Below, piece after piece: positions 9,114-17,265 of a stretch of 64,000 bases of DNA (position 1 is the first letter of the stretch; each line of letters starts with the position of its first letter). The notes beneath the pieces were generated by a model. The model saw only the letters and a list, made by a program, of their open reading frames with translations, was not told where the DNA came from and did not search any database. A program made the position numbers and the translations under genes. The stretch is from positions 1-64,000 of the forward strand of contig DXEM01000031.1 of NCBI GenBank assembly GCA_019114985.1. Reading direction: 5' to 3'. Source of the DNA: Candidatus Anaerostipes excrementavium. GTDB taxonomy: Bacteria; Bacillota; Clostridia; Lachnospirales; Lachnospiraceae.

Positions 9114-11257
9114 AAATGAACATGAAATGAAATCTGTCTCGGGGTATCCATGCGGTCAAATTGGATCAGATAGGCACTTTGAGATGAATCAACGGAAAGA
9201 ATCGTGCCAAGACCAAAAATCTTATGGCGAATCTTATCACCAATTTGAAAATTTCCTTCTTTTGGAAGATAGCCGTCTAAATACCGATCGCTGTATCGGA
9301 TGTATGCGATGGTGTCGGAAATCAGCGGATCCGACGGCCTGCGGTCATAAGTCAGCAAAGACTCGTCGATATCCAATAAGAAGCGAGATGGATACTGCAT
9401 GGAGCCGTCGAAATTCCTTCCTTCACTCTCCGATAAATAAAGCCCTTTCTGAGCTCTGGTCATGGCCACAAAGGCAAGGCGGCGCTCTTCCTCCATGCCA
9501 TCGATGTCAGAGGTCTTTTTGGAAGGAAAGATTCCTTCATTCATAGCGCATAAGAATACATAAGGAAATTCCAGTCCTTTGGCAGCATGAACCGTCATAA
9601 GTTTTACCTTGCCCGCGCCATCCTGTGCGTCACTGTTGGAAAACAATGCCACATGAGCAAGATAATGTTCCAGGGTGCTTTCCTCGCCGCAGGAAATTTC
9701 ATATTCATAGACCGATTGCTTTAGTTCCGCTAGATTATCCAGGCGTTCCTGACTCCCGGCAGTTCGAAGCATCTTTTCATAACCGCTCTGATCAAGGACC
9801 TTGGCAAGCAGCTCAGAAATGGTCTGCTGTTCGTAAATACCGGCGTAAGATTCAATCAAATCTACAAAATCAGAAGCCTTTGTCCCCTTCATGATCGGAT
9901 GGCGGAGACTTTCTTTCAGTGCATCATAAAGAGAAACACGATTTTGCTGTGCGTATTCCTGCAGGAAACGAATACGGCGTTCTCCGATATTGCGTTTTGG
10001 TACATTGACGATCCGCAGGAAAGAAAGGTCGTCTTTGAAAGCGATCATACGGAGATAGGAAAGAGCGTCTTTGATCTCCATACGGCCAAAAAACTGCACG
10101 CCGCTGTATATAGTGTAAGGAATCTCCTCTTTTTGCAAAACTTCTTCTATGGTACGGGTGATATAGTGCGCCCGATACAAAATCGTCATATCATCATAAG
10201 AAATATCGTTTTCCTGGAGCTTCTTTATCTGGGAAGCAACCCACTTGGCTTCTTCCAAAGAGCTGTCTCCATGGTAGCAAAGGACAGACTGCCCATCCGC
10301 CAGCATTGGGAGGAGATCTTTTTTCATCCGGTGTTCATTCTTATCAATCAGAGAATTGACAGCAGCAAGAATCTGAGGAGTTGATCGATAATTTTGGTTC
10401 ATCATGATCGTCTTGGTACCCGGAAATACTTTATCAAAATGAAGAAGATATTTCACATTGGCGCCTCTCCAGGAATAGATGGTCTGATCCGGATCTCCAA
10501 CGATGAAAAGATTCTTGTGGTAACCGCATAAGACTTCCATCAGCCGGTATTGAAGCGCATCGATATCTTGAAATTCATCGATCATGATATATTCCAGCCG
10601 CTGCTGCCATTTTAATCGGATGTCTTCATTCTGTTCGAAAATATATAAGGAAAATTTGATCAGATCATTATAGTCAAGTCCAAAACATTTCTTCTCCTGA
10701 TACAGATAACCATAGAAAATGATGTCAGAAGGATCAGCGGCATGCTGATATTTCTGCTGCAGAGTATCCAGCGACATGGTAATCATGTCCAGATAATACT
10801 CGGGATTCTTAAATAACTTGCGGATCTCGATCATATCGCGTGCTTTTGCAAACGTCATATGACGAAGGGTCAGCCCCCGTTCCTCGTAAATGATCTTTAA
10901 CATGGAATCAATATCCGAATTATCCAGCACAAGGAAATTCTTCGGGTATTGAACCGCGTGACTGTCTTCTTGAAGGATGGACACACAGAAACCATGAAAG
11001 GTATTGATATATCCGGTATCATTGTCGCCGGTCAGGCGATGGATTCTCTGGCGCATCTCATTGGCGGATTTATTGGTAAACGTAACACAGAGAATATTGC
11101 CCGGCAGGATACCGACGTCATTGACAAGGTAGGCAAAGCGGTGAGAAAGAGCCCGGGTCTTTCCGGAACCGGCGCCTGCGATCACTCGTATAAATCCCTC
11201 TGTCGATGTAACAGCCTGAAGCTGATCTTCGTTCAATTGTTCCAAAGAATATTCCAA
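9098..11257 (-). CDS. pcrA: ATP-dependent DNA helicase, PcrA/UvrD type
   Basis: Superfamily 1A 3'-5' helicase for nucleotide-excision repair and replication-fork clearing. All motifs are present: AGAGSGKT (Walker A, near residue 30), TFTNKSANEM (Ia), DEFQD (II), VGDPDQTIYSWRGA (III), NQNYRS (IV), TVHAAKGLEFP (V) and AFVAMTRAQ (VI). The C-terminus GDKIRHKIFGLGTI is the PcrA-type RNA-polymerase-binding Tudor-like tail. Start: GGGAGGT is correctly spaced only for TTG 11257 (LEYSLEQLNEDQ), whereas the in-frame ATG 11275 contains that site and has none of its own. Length 719 aa. A LexA box lies over the transcription start. Confidence 0.92.
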   Translation of the reverse strand: MEYSLEQLNEDQLQAVTSTEGFIRVIAGAGSGKTRALSHRFAYLVNDVGILPGNILCVTFTNKSANEMRQRIHRLTGDNDTGYINTFHGFCVSILQEDSHAVQYPKNFLVLDNSDIDSMLKIIYEERGLTLRHMTFAKARDMIEIRKLFKNPEYYLDMITMSLDTLQQKYQHAADPSDIIFYGYLYQEKKCFGLDYNDLIKFSLYIFEQNEDIRLKWQQRLEYIMIDEFQDIDALQYRLMEVLCGYHKNLFIVGDPDQTIYSWRGANVKYLLHFDKVFPGTKTIMMNQNYRSTPQILAAVNSLIDKNEHRMKKDLLPMLADGQSVLCYHGDSSLEEAKWVASQIKKLQENDISYDDMTILYRAHYITRTIEEVLQKEEIPYTIYSGVQFFGRMEIKDALSYLRMIAFKDDLSFLRIVNVPKRNIGERRIRFLQEYAQQNRVSLYDALKESLRHPIMKGTKASDFVDLIESYAGIYEQQTISELLAKVLDQSGYEKMLRTAGSQERLDNLAELKQSVYEYEISCGEESTLEHYLAHVALFSNSDAQDGAGKVKLMTVHAAKGLEFPYVFLCAMNEGIFPSKKTSDIDGMEEERRLAFVAMTRAQKGLYLSESEGRNFDGSMQYPSRFLLDIDESLLTYDRRPSDPLISDTIAYIRYSDRYLDGYLPKEGNFQIGDKIRHKIFGLGTILSVDSSQSAYLIQFDRMDTPRQISFHVHLEKVR

Positions 11258-11280
11258 TCGTCTTACCTCCCACATAAAAT

Positions 11281-11292
11281 GAACGTATGTTC
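11281..11292 (-). promoter_or_regulatory. LexA (SOS) box upstream of the helicase
   Basis: GAACGTATGTTC is a perfect GAAC-N4-GTTC palindrome, the core of the Gram-positive LexA operator. It begins 8 nt downstream of the -10 box at 11300-11305, where bound LexA would cover the transcription start. Confidence 0.85.
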
Positions 11293-11299
11293 TAAAAAT

Positions 11300-11328
11300 A
11301 TTTTAACAGAAATAGACGCCGCCTGCAA
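11300..11328 (-). promoter_or_regulatory. sigma-A promoter of the helicase gene
   Basis: On the minus strand: -35 TTGCAG (11328-11323), 17-nt spacer, -10 TAAAAT (11305-11300) with an upstream TG giving an extended -10. It reads straight into the LexA box. Confidence 0.75.
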
Positions 11329-11406
11329 TGGGAAGAGAGAAAAAATACAGGTTGCTGATTGTTAAAAGATTTTATATACTAATGAAAAACAATGAGGAGA
11401 AGGTTT

Positions 11407-12240
11407 ATGGGAAAATTATTAATTGGTATGTCATTTTTGTCAAAATCTTGTTGGTTGGGCTTGATTTTGACTCTGCTGTTCTTTGCAGCAGATAAAATTG
11501 TGCGAAAGAAGAGCCGAAGGGGAGAGGATTATGTTCTGGTGTTCATCATGTTTGTTTATTTGATTACGCTTTTGATGATTACAGGTGTCTTTGCTCCGTG
11601 GTCGCTTCAGAATGCGCATAATTTTCAGCTGATTTTGTTCCGGGATTTTAATGGAATCTACTTTTTATTAAATATCCTTGTATTTTTGCCGATGGGAATT
11701 TTATTGCCAGCTCTTTTTCAAAAAGATGGGAAATTTCGCTGGAAGTATATTGTTTTTGGATTTGTGGGATCCATGGGAATTGAAGTGATACAATTTCTTT
11801 TTACAGGAAGATTGGCAGACATAGATGATGTTGCTGCAAATACCATAGGGTGTTTCATAGGGTACTTGGTTTTCTGGAGCATAAAAAAGTACTGGGATAT
11901 CCGAAAGATTCGATTGCCGGGCTATGGAACTTACGGATTTTGTTTATCCCTGCTTGGCTATATATTTGGAATTCCCTACCGATTAGGTTTGTGTCTCGGT
12001 GATATGCTGCTGGTTCAATGGGGTGTTCCGATCTGGTCAGGCAACCAAGGAGGAGCATTGTCCTTTCAGGGAATCCATTATTCATTGGTCGTGTACTTTG
12101 CGATTCAGATTATCTCTTTCTGGATCGTAATGAAAAATAAAAAAGATCCGGGAGCGAAAATTGGCAAAGTGTCAGCCATCATCGGAATGGTGTTTTTTGG
12201 AATTTTAATAATAAAAAATATGATGCAAAATATAGGCTGA
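11407..12240 (+). CDS. VanZ-like family membrane protein
   Basis: A 277-aa polytopic membrane protein with about seven hydrophobic segments. The VanZ core is visible: FLPMGILLP near residue 98 and GIEVIQFLFTGRLADIDDV followed by NTIGCFIGY near residues 120-150, matching the E..Q...GR..D.DDV..NT.G pattern. VanZ proteins give low-level teicoplanin resistance in enterococci, but chromosomal homologues are mostly uncharacterised, so I infer no resistance phenotype. ATG 11407 is chosen over ATG 11392 because AGGAGA (11395-11400) lies between them. Monocistronic. Confidence 0.82.
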   Translation: MGKLLIGMSFLSKSCWLGLILTLLFFAADKIVRKKSRRGEDYVLVFIMFVYLITLLMITGVFAPWSLQNAHNFQLILFRDFNGIYFLLNILVFLPMGILLPALFQKDGKFRWKYIVFGFVGSMGIEVIQFLFTGRLADIDDVAANTIGCFIGYLVFWSIKKYWDIRKIRLPGYGTYGFCLSLLGYIFGIPYRLGLCLGDMLLVQWGVPIWSGNQGGALSFQGIHYSLVVYFAIQIISFWIVMKNKKDPGAKIGKVSAIIGMVFFGILIIKNMMQNIG

Positions 12241-12286
12241 ATCGCTGATGATTTGTGATATGGGTGTGAAAAAGCCGAAATCTTGG

Positions 12287-12315
12287 TTGACAAATGGTCT
12301 GAATCAGCATATAAT
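12287..12315 (+). promoter_or_regulatory. perfect consensus sigma-A promoter of the trp operon
   Basis: TTGACA (12287-12292), a 17-nt spacer and TATAAT (12310-12315) match consensus exactly. Transcription should start near 12322, directly ahead of the T-box leader. Such a strong promoter fits control by termination downstream rather than at initiation. Confidence 0.88.
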
Positions 12316-12321
12316 AATAAA

Positions 12322-12651
12322 AAATTTAACAGATTAGAGTGATAAATCCGATGAGCAAAAGTAAGTAGCTCATACCCCAGTCTCACAGAGAGCAGTTGGA
12401 CGGTGCGAAACTGCAGATATGATATGAGTGAATGGATTTGTGAGGAGCACAGAGAACTGTTTTAGCAACGAAGTAACTGTCGCCGTTATCCCACGTTACG
12501 GGAACGAGGTATAAAAGCTTTGAATAGCGGAGTACCTTAAGGAGGAGAGATTTTGTTGATCTTTATGTTCAATCAGTGATTGGCGGATTCTCTTGAATAT
12601 GGGTGGCACCACGGTCTATCGTCCCAGGTTTTGGGATGATAGGCCTTTTTT
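12322..12651 (+). promoter_or_regulatory. T-box riboswitch, tryptophan-type, of the trp operon
   Basis: A tRNA-sensing leader. The Stem I region holds AGAGAG and GGTGCGAAAC loop elements. The specifier-loop-like sequence GTGAATGGA places TGG, the tryptophan codon, at 12433-12435 in the uGAA-NNN-A context of T-boxes. The diagnostic T-box GGGTGGCACCACGG (12601-12614) follows, and its ACC can pair with the tRNA acceptor end. It is succeeded by the terminator at 12613-12651. Uncharged tRNA-Trp should stabilise the antiterminator and switch on trpE-A. The specifier is read by pattern, not folding: a competing pairing of AAATCC (12342-12347) with GGATTT overlaps the codon. Confidence 0.88.
12613..12651 (+). 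terminator. T-box-controlled terminator
   Basis: A 13-bp stem with G-U pairs (12613-12625 with 12633-12645, 7-nt loop) is followed by six T residues. The left arm overlaps the T-box sequence, so antiterminator and terminator are mutually exclusive. Confidence 0.88.
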
Positions 12652-12695
12652 GATTCAATCGGAAGTCTACAAGACTTTCCGATTGAATCAAAAAA
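12646..12695 (+). repeat. 22-bp near-perfect inverted repeat between terminator and trpE
   Basis: The left arm 12646-12667 pairs with 12673-12695 with a single bulged base and a TACAA loop. The six T of the T-box terminator form the outer end of the left arm and six A the outer end of the right arm. A smaller hairpin (AAGCCC 12694-12699 with GGGCTT 12704-12709) follows. There is no T-tract, so it is not a simple terminator. Its role is unknown. Confidence 0.8.
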
Positions 12696-12764
12696 GCCCT
12701 CTGGGGCTTGTAGGGACAAAAGTTTTATCTGCCGCCGGCGACCGACTTTTTAAGGAGGCAAATT

Positions 12765-14222
12765 ATGTTATATCCATCATTGAAGGAAGTCAAAGAATTA
12801 TTGAGAGAGTACAAAAGCGTACCGGTTTTTTATGAAGTTTTGGCGGATTATATGACGCCGATTCGTATGTTCTGGGCGCTTCGCAAGAAAGGCACATCCT
12901 GCTTTATGCTGGAGAGTGTGGAGAATAAAGATCAATGGGGAAGATATTCTTTTATCGGGATTCATCCAAAATCAGAGATTAAAATACAGGGCAAAGATGC
13001 AGTCATTGACGGAAAGAAACAAGAAATAGAAAACCCGGCAAAGTTTTTGACAGACATTGCGGAGCAATATCACTCACCGGTGATGGAGGGAATGCCGAAT
13101 CTGACCGGCGGGCTGATTGGTTATTTTGGTTATGATATGATTCGTTATACAGAGAAGACACTAAAAAATGTGCCGAAAGATGATCTGGAAATGCCGGACT
13201 GCCATTTGTGCATGTACGATCAACTGATTGCGTATGATCATTTATCTAATAAAGTGATCGTGATTCAAAACATTCACCGGGAAGATTCTGTGGAAGAAGT
13301 ATATGAAGAATTGGAAGATCGGGCAGAGCTGCTCCTTCGGAAAATGGAACGTCCGGTGGCGATCCAAAGAGATCGTTTTCTAACCCGGGAGACCCAAATA
13401 ACCTCCAATCTTACCAAAGAAGGCTATGAAGAAAATGTAAGGAAAGCAAAAGATTACATCAAAAAAGGAGATATTTTCCAGGTGGTGCTTTCTCAAAGAT
13501 TTGAAGTAGAAAGTGATGCGGATCCCTTTGATGTGTACCGGTGCCTGCGGACCAGCAATCCGTCCCCATATTTATACTTTTTTGATTTTGCAGATTACCA
13601 GGTGGTTGGGGCTTCTCCGGAGAAATTGGTCAGTGTGCAGAATCAGATGGTAACGACGAAGCCGATTGCCGGGACGGTGCCGCGGGGAGCGACCAAGGAA
13701 GAAGATGATATGCTGGTACGGCAGCTGGTTCATGATTTGAAAGAGCGGGCGGAACATACCATGTTAGTAGACCTCGGACGAAATGACGTGGGCAAAGTCA
13801 GCGAATTCGGCACAGTGGAAGTAAAGAATTTTATGACCGTAGAGAAATATTCCAAAGTAACGCATCTGGTCAGTGACGTTCAGGGAAAACTTCGAAAAGA
13901 CAAAACGCCGATGAATGCGCTGTTTAGCGTTCTTCCGGCAGGAACCTTGTCAGGAGCGCCGAAAGTAAGAGCGATGGAGATCATCGATGAATTGGAAGAA
14001 ACAAAACGGGGAGTTTACGGAGGAACCGTTGGTTATCTGGCATTTGACGGCCGAATCGATACCTGCATCGCCATCCGAACCGTTGTATTTAAAGACGGAA
14101 AAGGGTATGTGCAGGCAGGAGCCGGAATCGTAGCGGATTCTGTGCCGAAGAAAGAGTATGAGGAAACCAGGAACAAAGCACAGGCAGTGATAGATGCGAT
14201 GAAGGAGGCGGCGCAGTTATGA
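12765..14222 (+). CDS. trpE: anthranilate synthase component I
   Basis: Converts chorismate to anthranilate using ammonia from the TrpG domain. The 485-aa protein has an N-terminal domain with the tryptophan-feedback LES motif (CFMLES, near residue 47). The chorismate-binding domain carries GASPEKLV, TKPIAGTVPRGAT, DLGRNDVG, PAGTLSGAPK and GGTVGYLAFDG motifs in order. This identifies TrpE rather than PabB, supported by context. AAGGAGG (12752-12758) precedes the ATG. It overlaps trpGD by 4 nt (ATGA). First gene of a complete T-box-controlled operon. Confidence 0.96.
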   Translation: MLYPSLKEVKELLREYKSVPVFYEVLADYMTPIRMFWALRKKGTSCFMLESVENKDQWGRYSFIGIHPKSEIKIQGKDAVIDGKKQEIENPAKFLTDIAEQYHSPVMEGMPNLTGGLIGYFGYDMIRYTEKTLKNVPKDDLEMPDCHLCMYDQLIAYDHLSNKVIVIQNIHREDSVEEVYEELEDRAELLLRKMERPVAIQRDRFLTRETQITSNLTKEGYEENVRKAKDYIKKGDIFQVVLSQRFEVESDADPFDVYRCLRTSNPSPYLYFFDFADYQVVGASPEKLVSVQNQMVTTKPIAGTVPRGATKEEDDMLVRQLVHDLKERAEHTMLVDLGRNDVGKVSEFGTVEVKNFMTVEKYSKVTHLVSDVQGKLRKDKTPMNALFSVLPAGTLSGAPKVRAMEIIDELEETKRGVYGGTVGYLAFDGRIDTCIAIRTVVFKDGKGYVQAGAGIVADSVPKKEYEETRNKAQAVIDAMKEAAQL

Positions 14223-15859
14223 TTTTATTGATTGATAATTATGATTCTTTTACTTATAACATTTATCAGTATGTGGGAGAGCTTCATCCTCACATCGAAG
14301 CAGTAAGAAACGATGAAATTACCATAGAAGAAATCGAGCAAATGGCGCCGGAAGCTATTATTATTTCACCGGGGCCTGGATATCCCCAAACAGCGGGAAT
14401 CTCCGAGGAAGTGATTCGGCAGTTTTCCGGAAAAATTCCAATTCTTGGAATCTGTCTTGGACATCAGGCAATCGGAGAAGTCTTCGGAGGGAAAATCGTG
14501 CCGGCAGCGGAACTGATGCACGGAAAAATGAGTAAGATTTTTATAAAGAACCAGGATTCTTTGTTTGACGGATTGGAAGAAACCATTTATGCGGCAAGAT
14601 ATCATTCTCTCGTGGTAGATGCAAAGCAGATTCCGGATTGTCTGGAAATTTTGGGAACCGACGAAGAGGGGCAGATCATGGCGCTCAAACACAAGGAAAT
14701 GCCGGTCTATGGCATTCAGTTCCATCCGGAATCCATCTTGACGGAAATGGGCATGAGAATTTTAGAGAACTTTTTGATCGATGTTGCAGGAATTGATATT
14801 GACAACAGAAAGAAGGAAGAAGATATGACTACGATGAATCAGGAAACCTTAAAGCCATTTTTAGCAAAAATCGTAGACGGAAATCATTTGACCACCGAAG
14901 AGTCTTATAAAGCGATGGACTGTATTATGTCAGGAAATGCAACGGAAGCACAGATTGCAAGTTTCCTGACAGGGCTTCGCATGAACGGCGAGACGCCGGA
15001 TGAAATTACCGGTTTTGCCAGGGTGATGCGTGCCAAAGCAGCCGTTGTTCCGGAAGAAACAGAGGCGATTGATATCGTGGGAACTGGAGGAGATCTGGCA
15101 AACAGTTTTAATATATCTACGACGTCATCTTTTGTCATCGCGGCAGCAGGAGCCAAGGTAGCGAAACATGGAAACCGAAGCGTCTCTTCCAAAAGCGGGG
15201 CTGCCGATGTGCTGGAAGCCTTAGGAGCGAAAATCGGATTGTCACCGGAGGAAGGGAAACAATGCCTGGATGATCTTGGAGTCGCATTTTTATTTGCACA
15301 GACTCATCATGGATCTATGAAATACGCAGGTCCGGTCCGCGCGCAGCTGGGGGTTCGCTCTGTGTTTAATATTCTTGGCCCTTTGGCAAATCCGGCCATG
15401 ACCAATTATATTGTGCTGGGAGTCTATGAAGAAGAACTTTTAGAGCCGATGGCCAATGTATTAAAGAATCTCGGCGTTAAGCATGCTCTGATTGTTTACG
15501 GAGACGATCGGCTGGATGAATTATCTATTTCCTCTACGACCAGTGTCTGTGAGATCAAAGACGGAGAAATCACGAAATATAAAGTGGATCCAAGAGAGTT
15601 GGGATTATCCATGTACACCAAAGAAGAAGTAGCCGGCGGAACGGCGGATGAAAACGCAGTCATTACAAGAGAAGTACTTTCCGGAGAAGAGCAGGGAGCA
15701 AAAAGAGATATTGTTCTTTTAAATGCAGGAGCGGCTCTTTATACGATCGGAAAGGCTGTGACTATGAAAGAAGGAGTCGAGCTTGCAAGGCAGGCCATTG
15801 ACTCAGGAAAGGCGTTAGCCAAATTAGATGAATTTGTTCAATACACCAATGCTTGTTAG
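14219..15859 (+). CDS. trpGD: fused anthranilate synthase glutaminase / anthranilate phosphoribosyltransferase
   Basis: Bifunctional 546-aa protein. Residues 1-~190 are a class I glutamine amidotransferase (LGICLGHQ with the catalytic Cys near residue 80, and QFHPESI with the His/Glu of the triad). Residues ~205-546 are anthranilate phosphoribosyltransferase (DIVGTGGD and KHGNRSVSSKSGAADVLEALG, the PRPP and anthranilate sites). The linker is charged (NRKKEED). Inside it stand AAGGAAG (14813-14819) and an in-frame ATG at 14825, as if a former trpD start survived the fusion. A 4-nt overlap with trpE and a 9-nt gap to trpC indicate one operon. Confidence 0.95.
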   Translation: MILLIDNYDSFTYNIYQYVGELHPHIEAVRNDEITIEEIEQMAPEAIIISPGPGYPQTAGISEEVIRQFSGKIPILGICLGHQAIGEVFGGKIVPAAELMHGKMSKIFIKNQDSLFDGLEETIYAARYHSLVVDAKQIPDCLEILGTDEEGQIMALKHKEMPVYGIQFHPESILTEMGMRILENFLIDVAGIDIDNRKKEEDMTTMNQETLKPFLAKIVDGNHLTTEESYKAMDCIMSGNATEAQIASFLTGLRMNGETPDEITGFARVMRAKAAVVPEETEAIDIVGTGGDLANSFNISTTSSFVIAAAGAKVAKHGNRSVSSKSGAADVLEALGAKIGLSPEEGKQCLDDLGVAFLFAQTHHGSMKYAGPVRAQLGVRSVFNILGPLANPAMTNYIVLGVYEEELLEPMANVLKNLGVKHALIVYGDDRLDELSISSTTSVCEIKDGEITKYKVDPRELGLSMYTKEEVAGGTADENAVITREVLSGEEQGAKRDIVLLNAGAALYTIGKAVTMKEGVELARQAIDSGKALAKLDEFVQYTNAC

Positions 15860-15868
15860 GAGTGTCAT

Positions 15869-16648
15869 ATGATTTTAGATGATATCGTTGAAAAAAGAAA
15901 AGAACAGCTTCAGAGGGAAAAGGAAAATTTCCCTCTGGAAGATATGAAAGAAATGGCATTAAATTCGAAAAATCAGAATCGTGGGTTTAAGAAAGCAATG
16001 CAAAAAGAAGGATTGTCCATTATTGCGGAAGTAAAAAAAGCTTCTCCGTCGAAAGGAGTCATTGCAGAAGATTTCCGACCGGTGGAAACGGCTCTTGCCT
16101 ATGAAAAAGCCGGTGCCGCTGCCATTTCTTGTTTGACAGAAGAACATTATTTTAAAGGGGGCAGCAAATATTTTGCAGATATTCGAGCAAAAGTTAATCT
16201 GCCGATGTTACGAAAAGATTTTATCATAGACGCTTATCAAATCTATGAGGCAAAAGTTTTGGGAGCGGATGCAGTTCTGTTAATCGCCGCGATCCTTTCC
16301 GAGGAAAAAATGAAGGAATTTTACCAGCTTGCAAAGAGTTTGGATCTGGATTGTCTGGCAGAGGTTCACAATGAAGAAGAATTGGAAAAGACAATTCGCT
16401 GTAATTGTGATATCATAGGGATTAATAACCGCAATTTAAAGACATTTGAAGTAGACTTGAATACGACATCAAAGTTAGCGCAAAAGATTCCATACGAGGC
16501 AGTGCTTGTTTCCGAGAGCGGAATGCTGACAAAAGAAGACTTGCTGCATGTGAAAAGACAGGGAGCCGACGGCGCTTTGATTGGGGAAGCGTTTATGAGA
16601 TCCGATAATATCCAGGTGACGATGGAAGAGTTAAGGAGTCGTCTATGA
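15869..16648 (+). CDS. trpC: indole-3-glycerol phosphate synthase
   Basis: Ring closure and decarboxylation of CdRP to indole-3-glycerol phosphate. A 259-aa TIM barrel starting ILDDIVEKRKEQL. It contains IAEVKKASPSKG near residue 52 (catalytic Lys and Ser-Pro loop), LRKDFIIDAYQIYEA near residue 113 and GINNRNLKTFEVDL near residue 185, all TrpC signatures. It overlaps trpF by 4 nt (ATGA), so translation is coupled. It is not fused to trpF, unlike in E. coli. Confidence 0.96.
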   Translation: MILDDIVEKRKEQLQREKENFPLEDMKEMALNSKNQNRGFKKAMQKEGLSIIAEVKKASPSKGVIAEDFRPVETALAYEKAGAAAISCLTEEHYFKGGSKYFADIRAKVNLPMLRKDFIIDAYQIYEAKVLGADAVLLIAAILSEEKMKEFYQLAKSLDLDCLAEVHNEEELEKTIRCNCDIIGINNRNLKTFEVDLNTTSKLAQKIPYEAVLVSESGMLTKEDLLHVKRQGADGALIGEAFMRSDNIQVTMEELRSRL

Positions 16649-17265
16649 TTGTGAAAATGTGTGGAATCCGCAGAATGGAAGACGCAGAGTATGCCAATGA
16701 GGTTCATCCGGATTATGTAGGTTTCGTGTTTGCAGAAAGCAAAAGGAAAGTGACCGGCGAGATGGCTGCGAAACTCCGGGAGAAGTTGGGAAAAGAGATT
16801 TGCTGCGTTGGTGTGTTTGTAAATGAAGAGCCGGAACAGATTGCAAGGATTGCTGCGCAGGTTCCTCTTGATGTGATTCAGCTTCACGGAGACGAGGGGG
16901 AAGAGCAGATCCAGAAGCTTCGGAGTGTGTGCGGTCAGGAGATTTGGAAAGCGGCAAGGGTGAGAACCGTAAAAGATATGGAAGATGTTCAGAAATTATC
17001 AGCGGATCGGATCCTGCTGGACAGTTTTTCCAAAGAAGCCTATGGAGGAACGGGCAAGACGATTGACTTGGCTTTGCTGAGGAAAGCAAACATTACGAAG
17101 CCATATTTGCTGGCCGGCGGTTTGACGACAGAGAATTTAAAATACATTTTAGATCAGATCCATCCGGAAGGAATCGATTTGTCCAGTGGAATCGAGACGG
17201 ATGGATGCAAAGATTTAAGCAAGATGAGAGAAATTATGAAGATAGCAGGAGGAAACGATGAGTAA
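16645..17265 (+). CDS. trpF: phosphoribosylanthranilate isomerase
   Basis: Amadori rearrangement of phosphoribosylanthranilate to CdRP. A 206-aa TIM barrel beginning [12 protein letters not shown] with the catalytic Cys at residue 6. [12 protein letters not shown] near residue 27, VFVNEEP near residue 57, VIQLHGDE near residue 76, a catalytic Asp in LLDSF and the phosphate loop LAGGLTTEN near residue 157 follow family order. It overlaps trpC by 4 nt and trpB by 8 nt. Confidence 0.95.
   Translation: MIVKMCGIRRMEDAEYANEVHPDYVGFVFAESKRKVTGEMAAKLREKLGKEICCVGVFVNEEPEQIARIAAQVPLDVIQLHGDEGEEQIQKLRSVCGQEIWKAARVRTVKDMEDVQKLSADRILLDSFSKEAYGGTGKTIDLALLRKANITKPYLLAGGLTTENLKYILDQIHPEGIDLSSGIETDGCKDLSKMREIMKIAGGNDE

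Noticed and set aside
12593-12835. Plus-strand open frame of 80 codons spanning T-box and trpE start
   Set aside because: It covers the T-box and terminator and overlaps trpE in another frame, so it is a by-product of the leader sequence. No leader peptide with tandem Trp codons was seen either.
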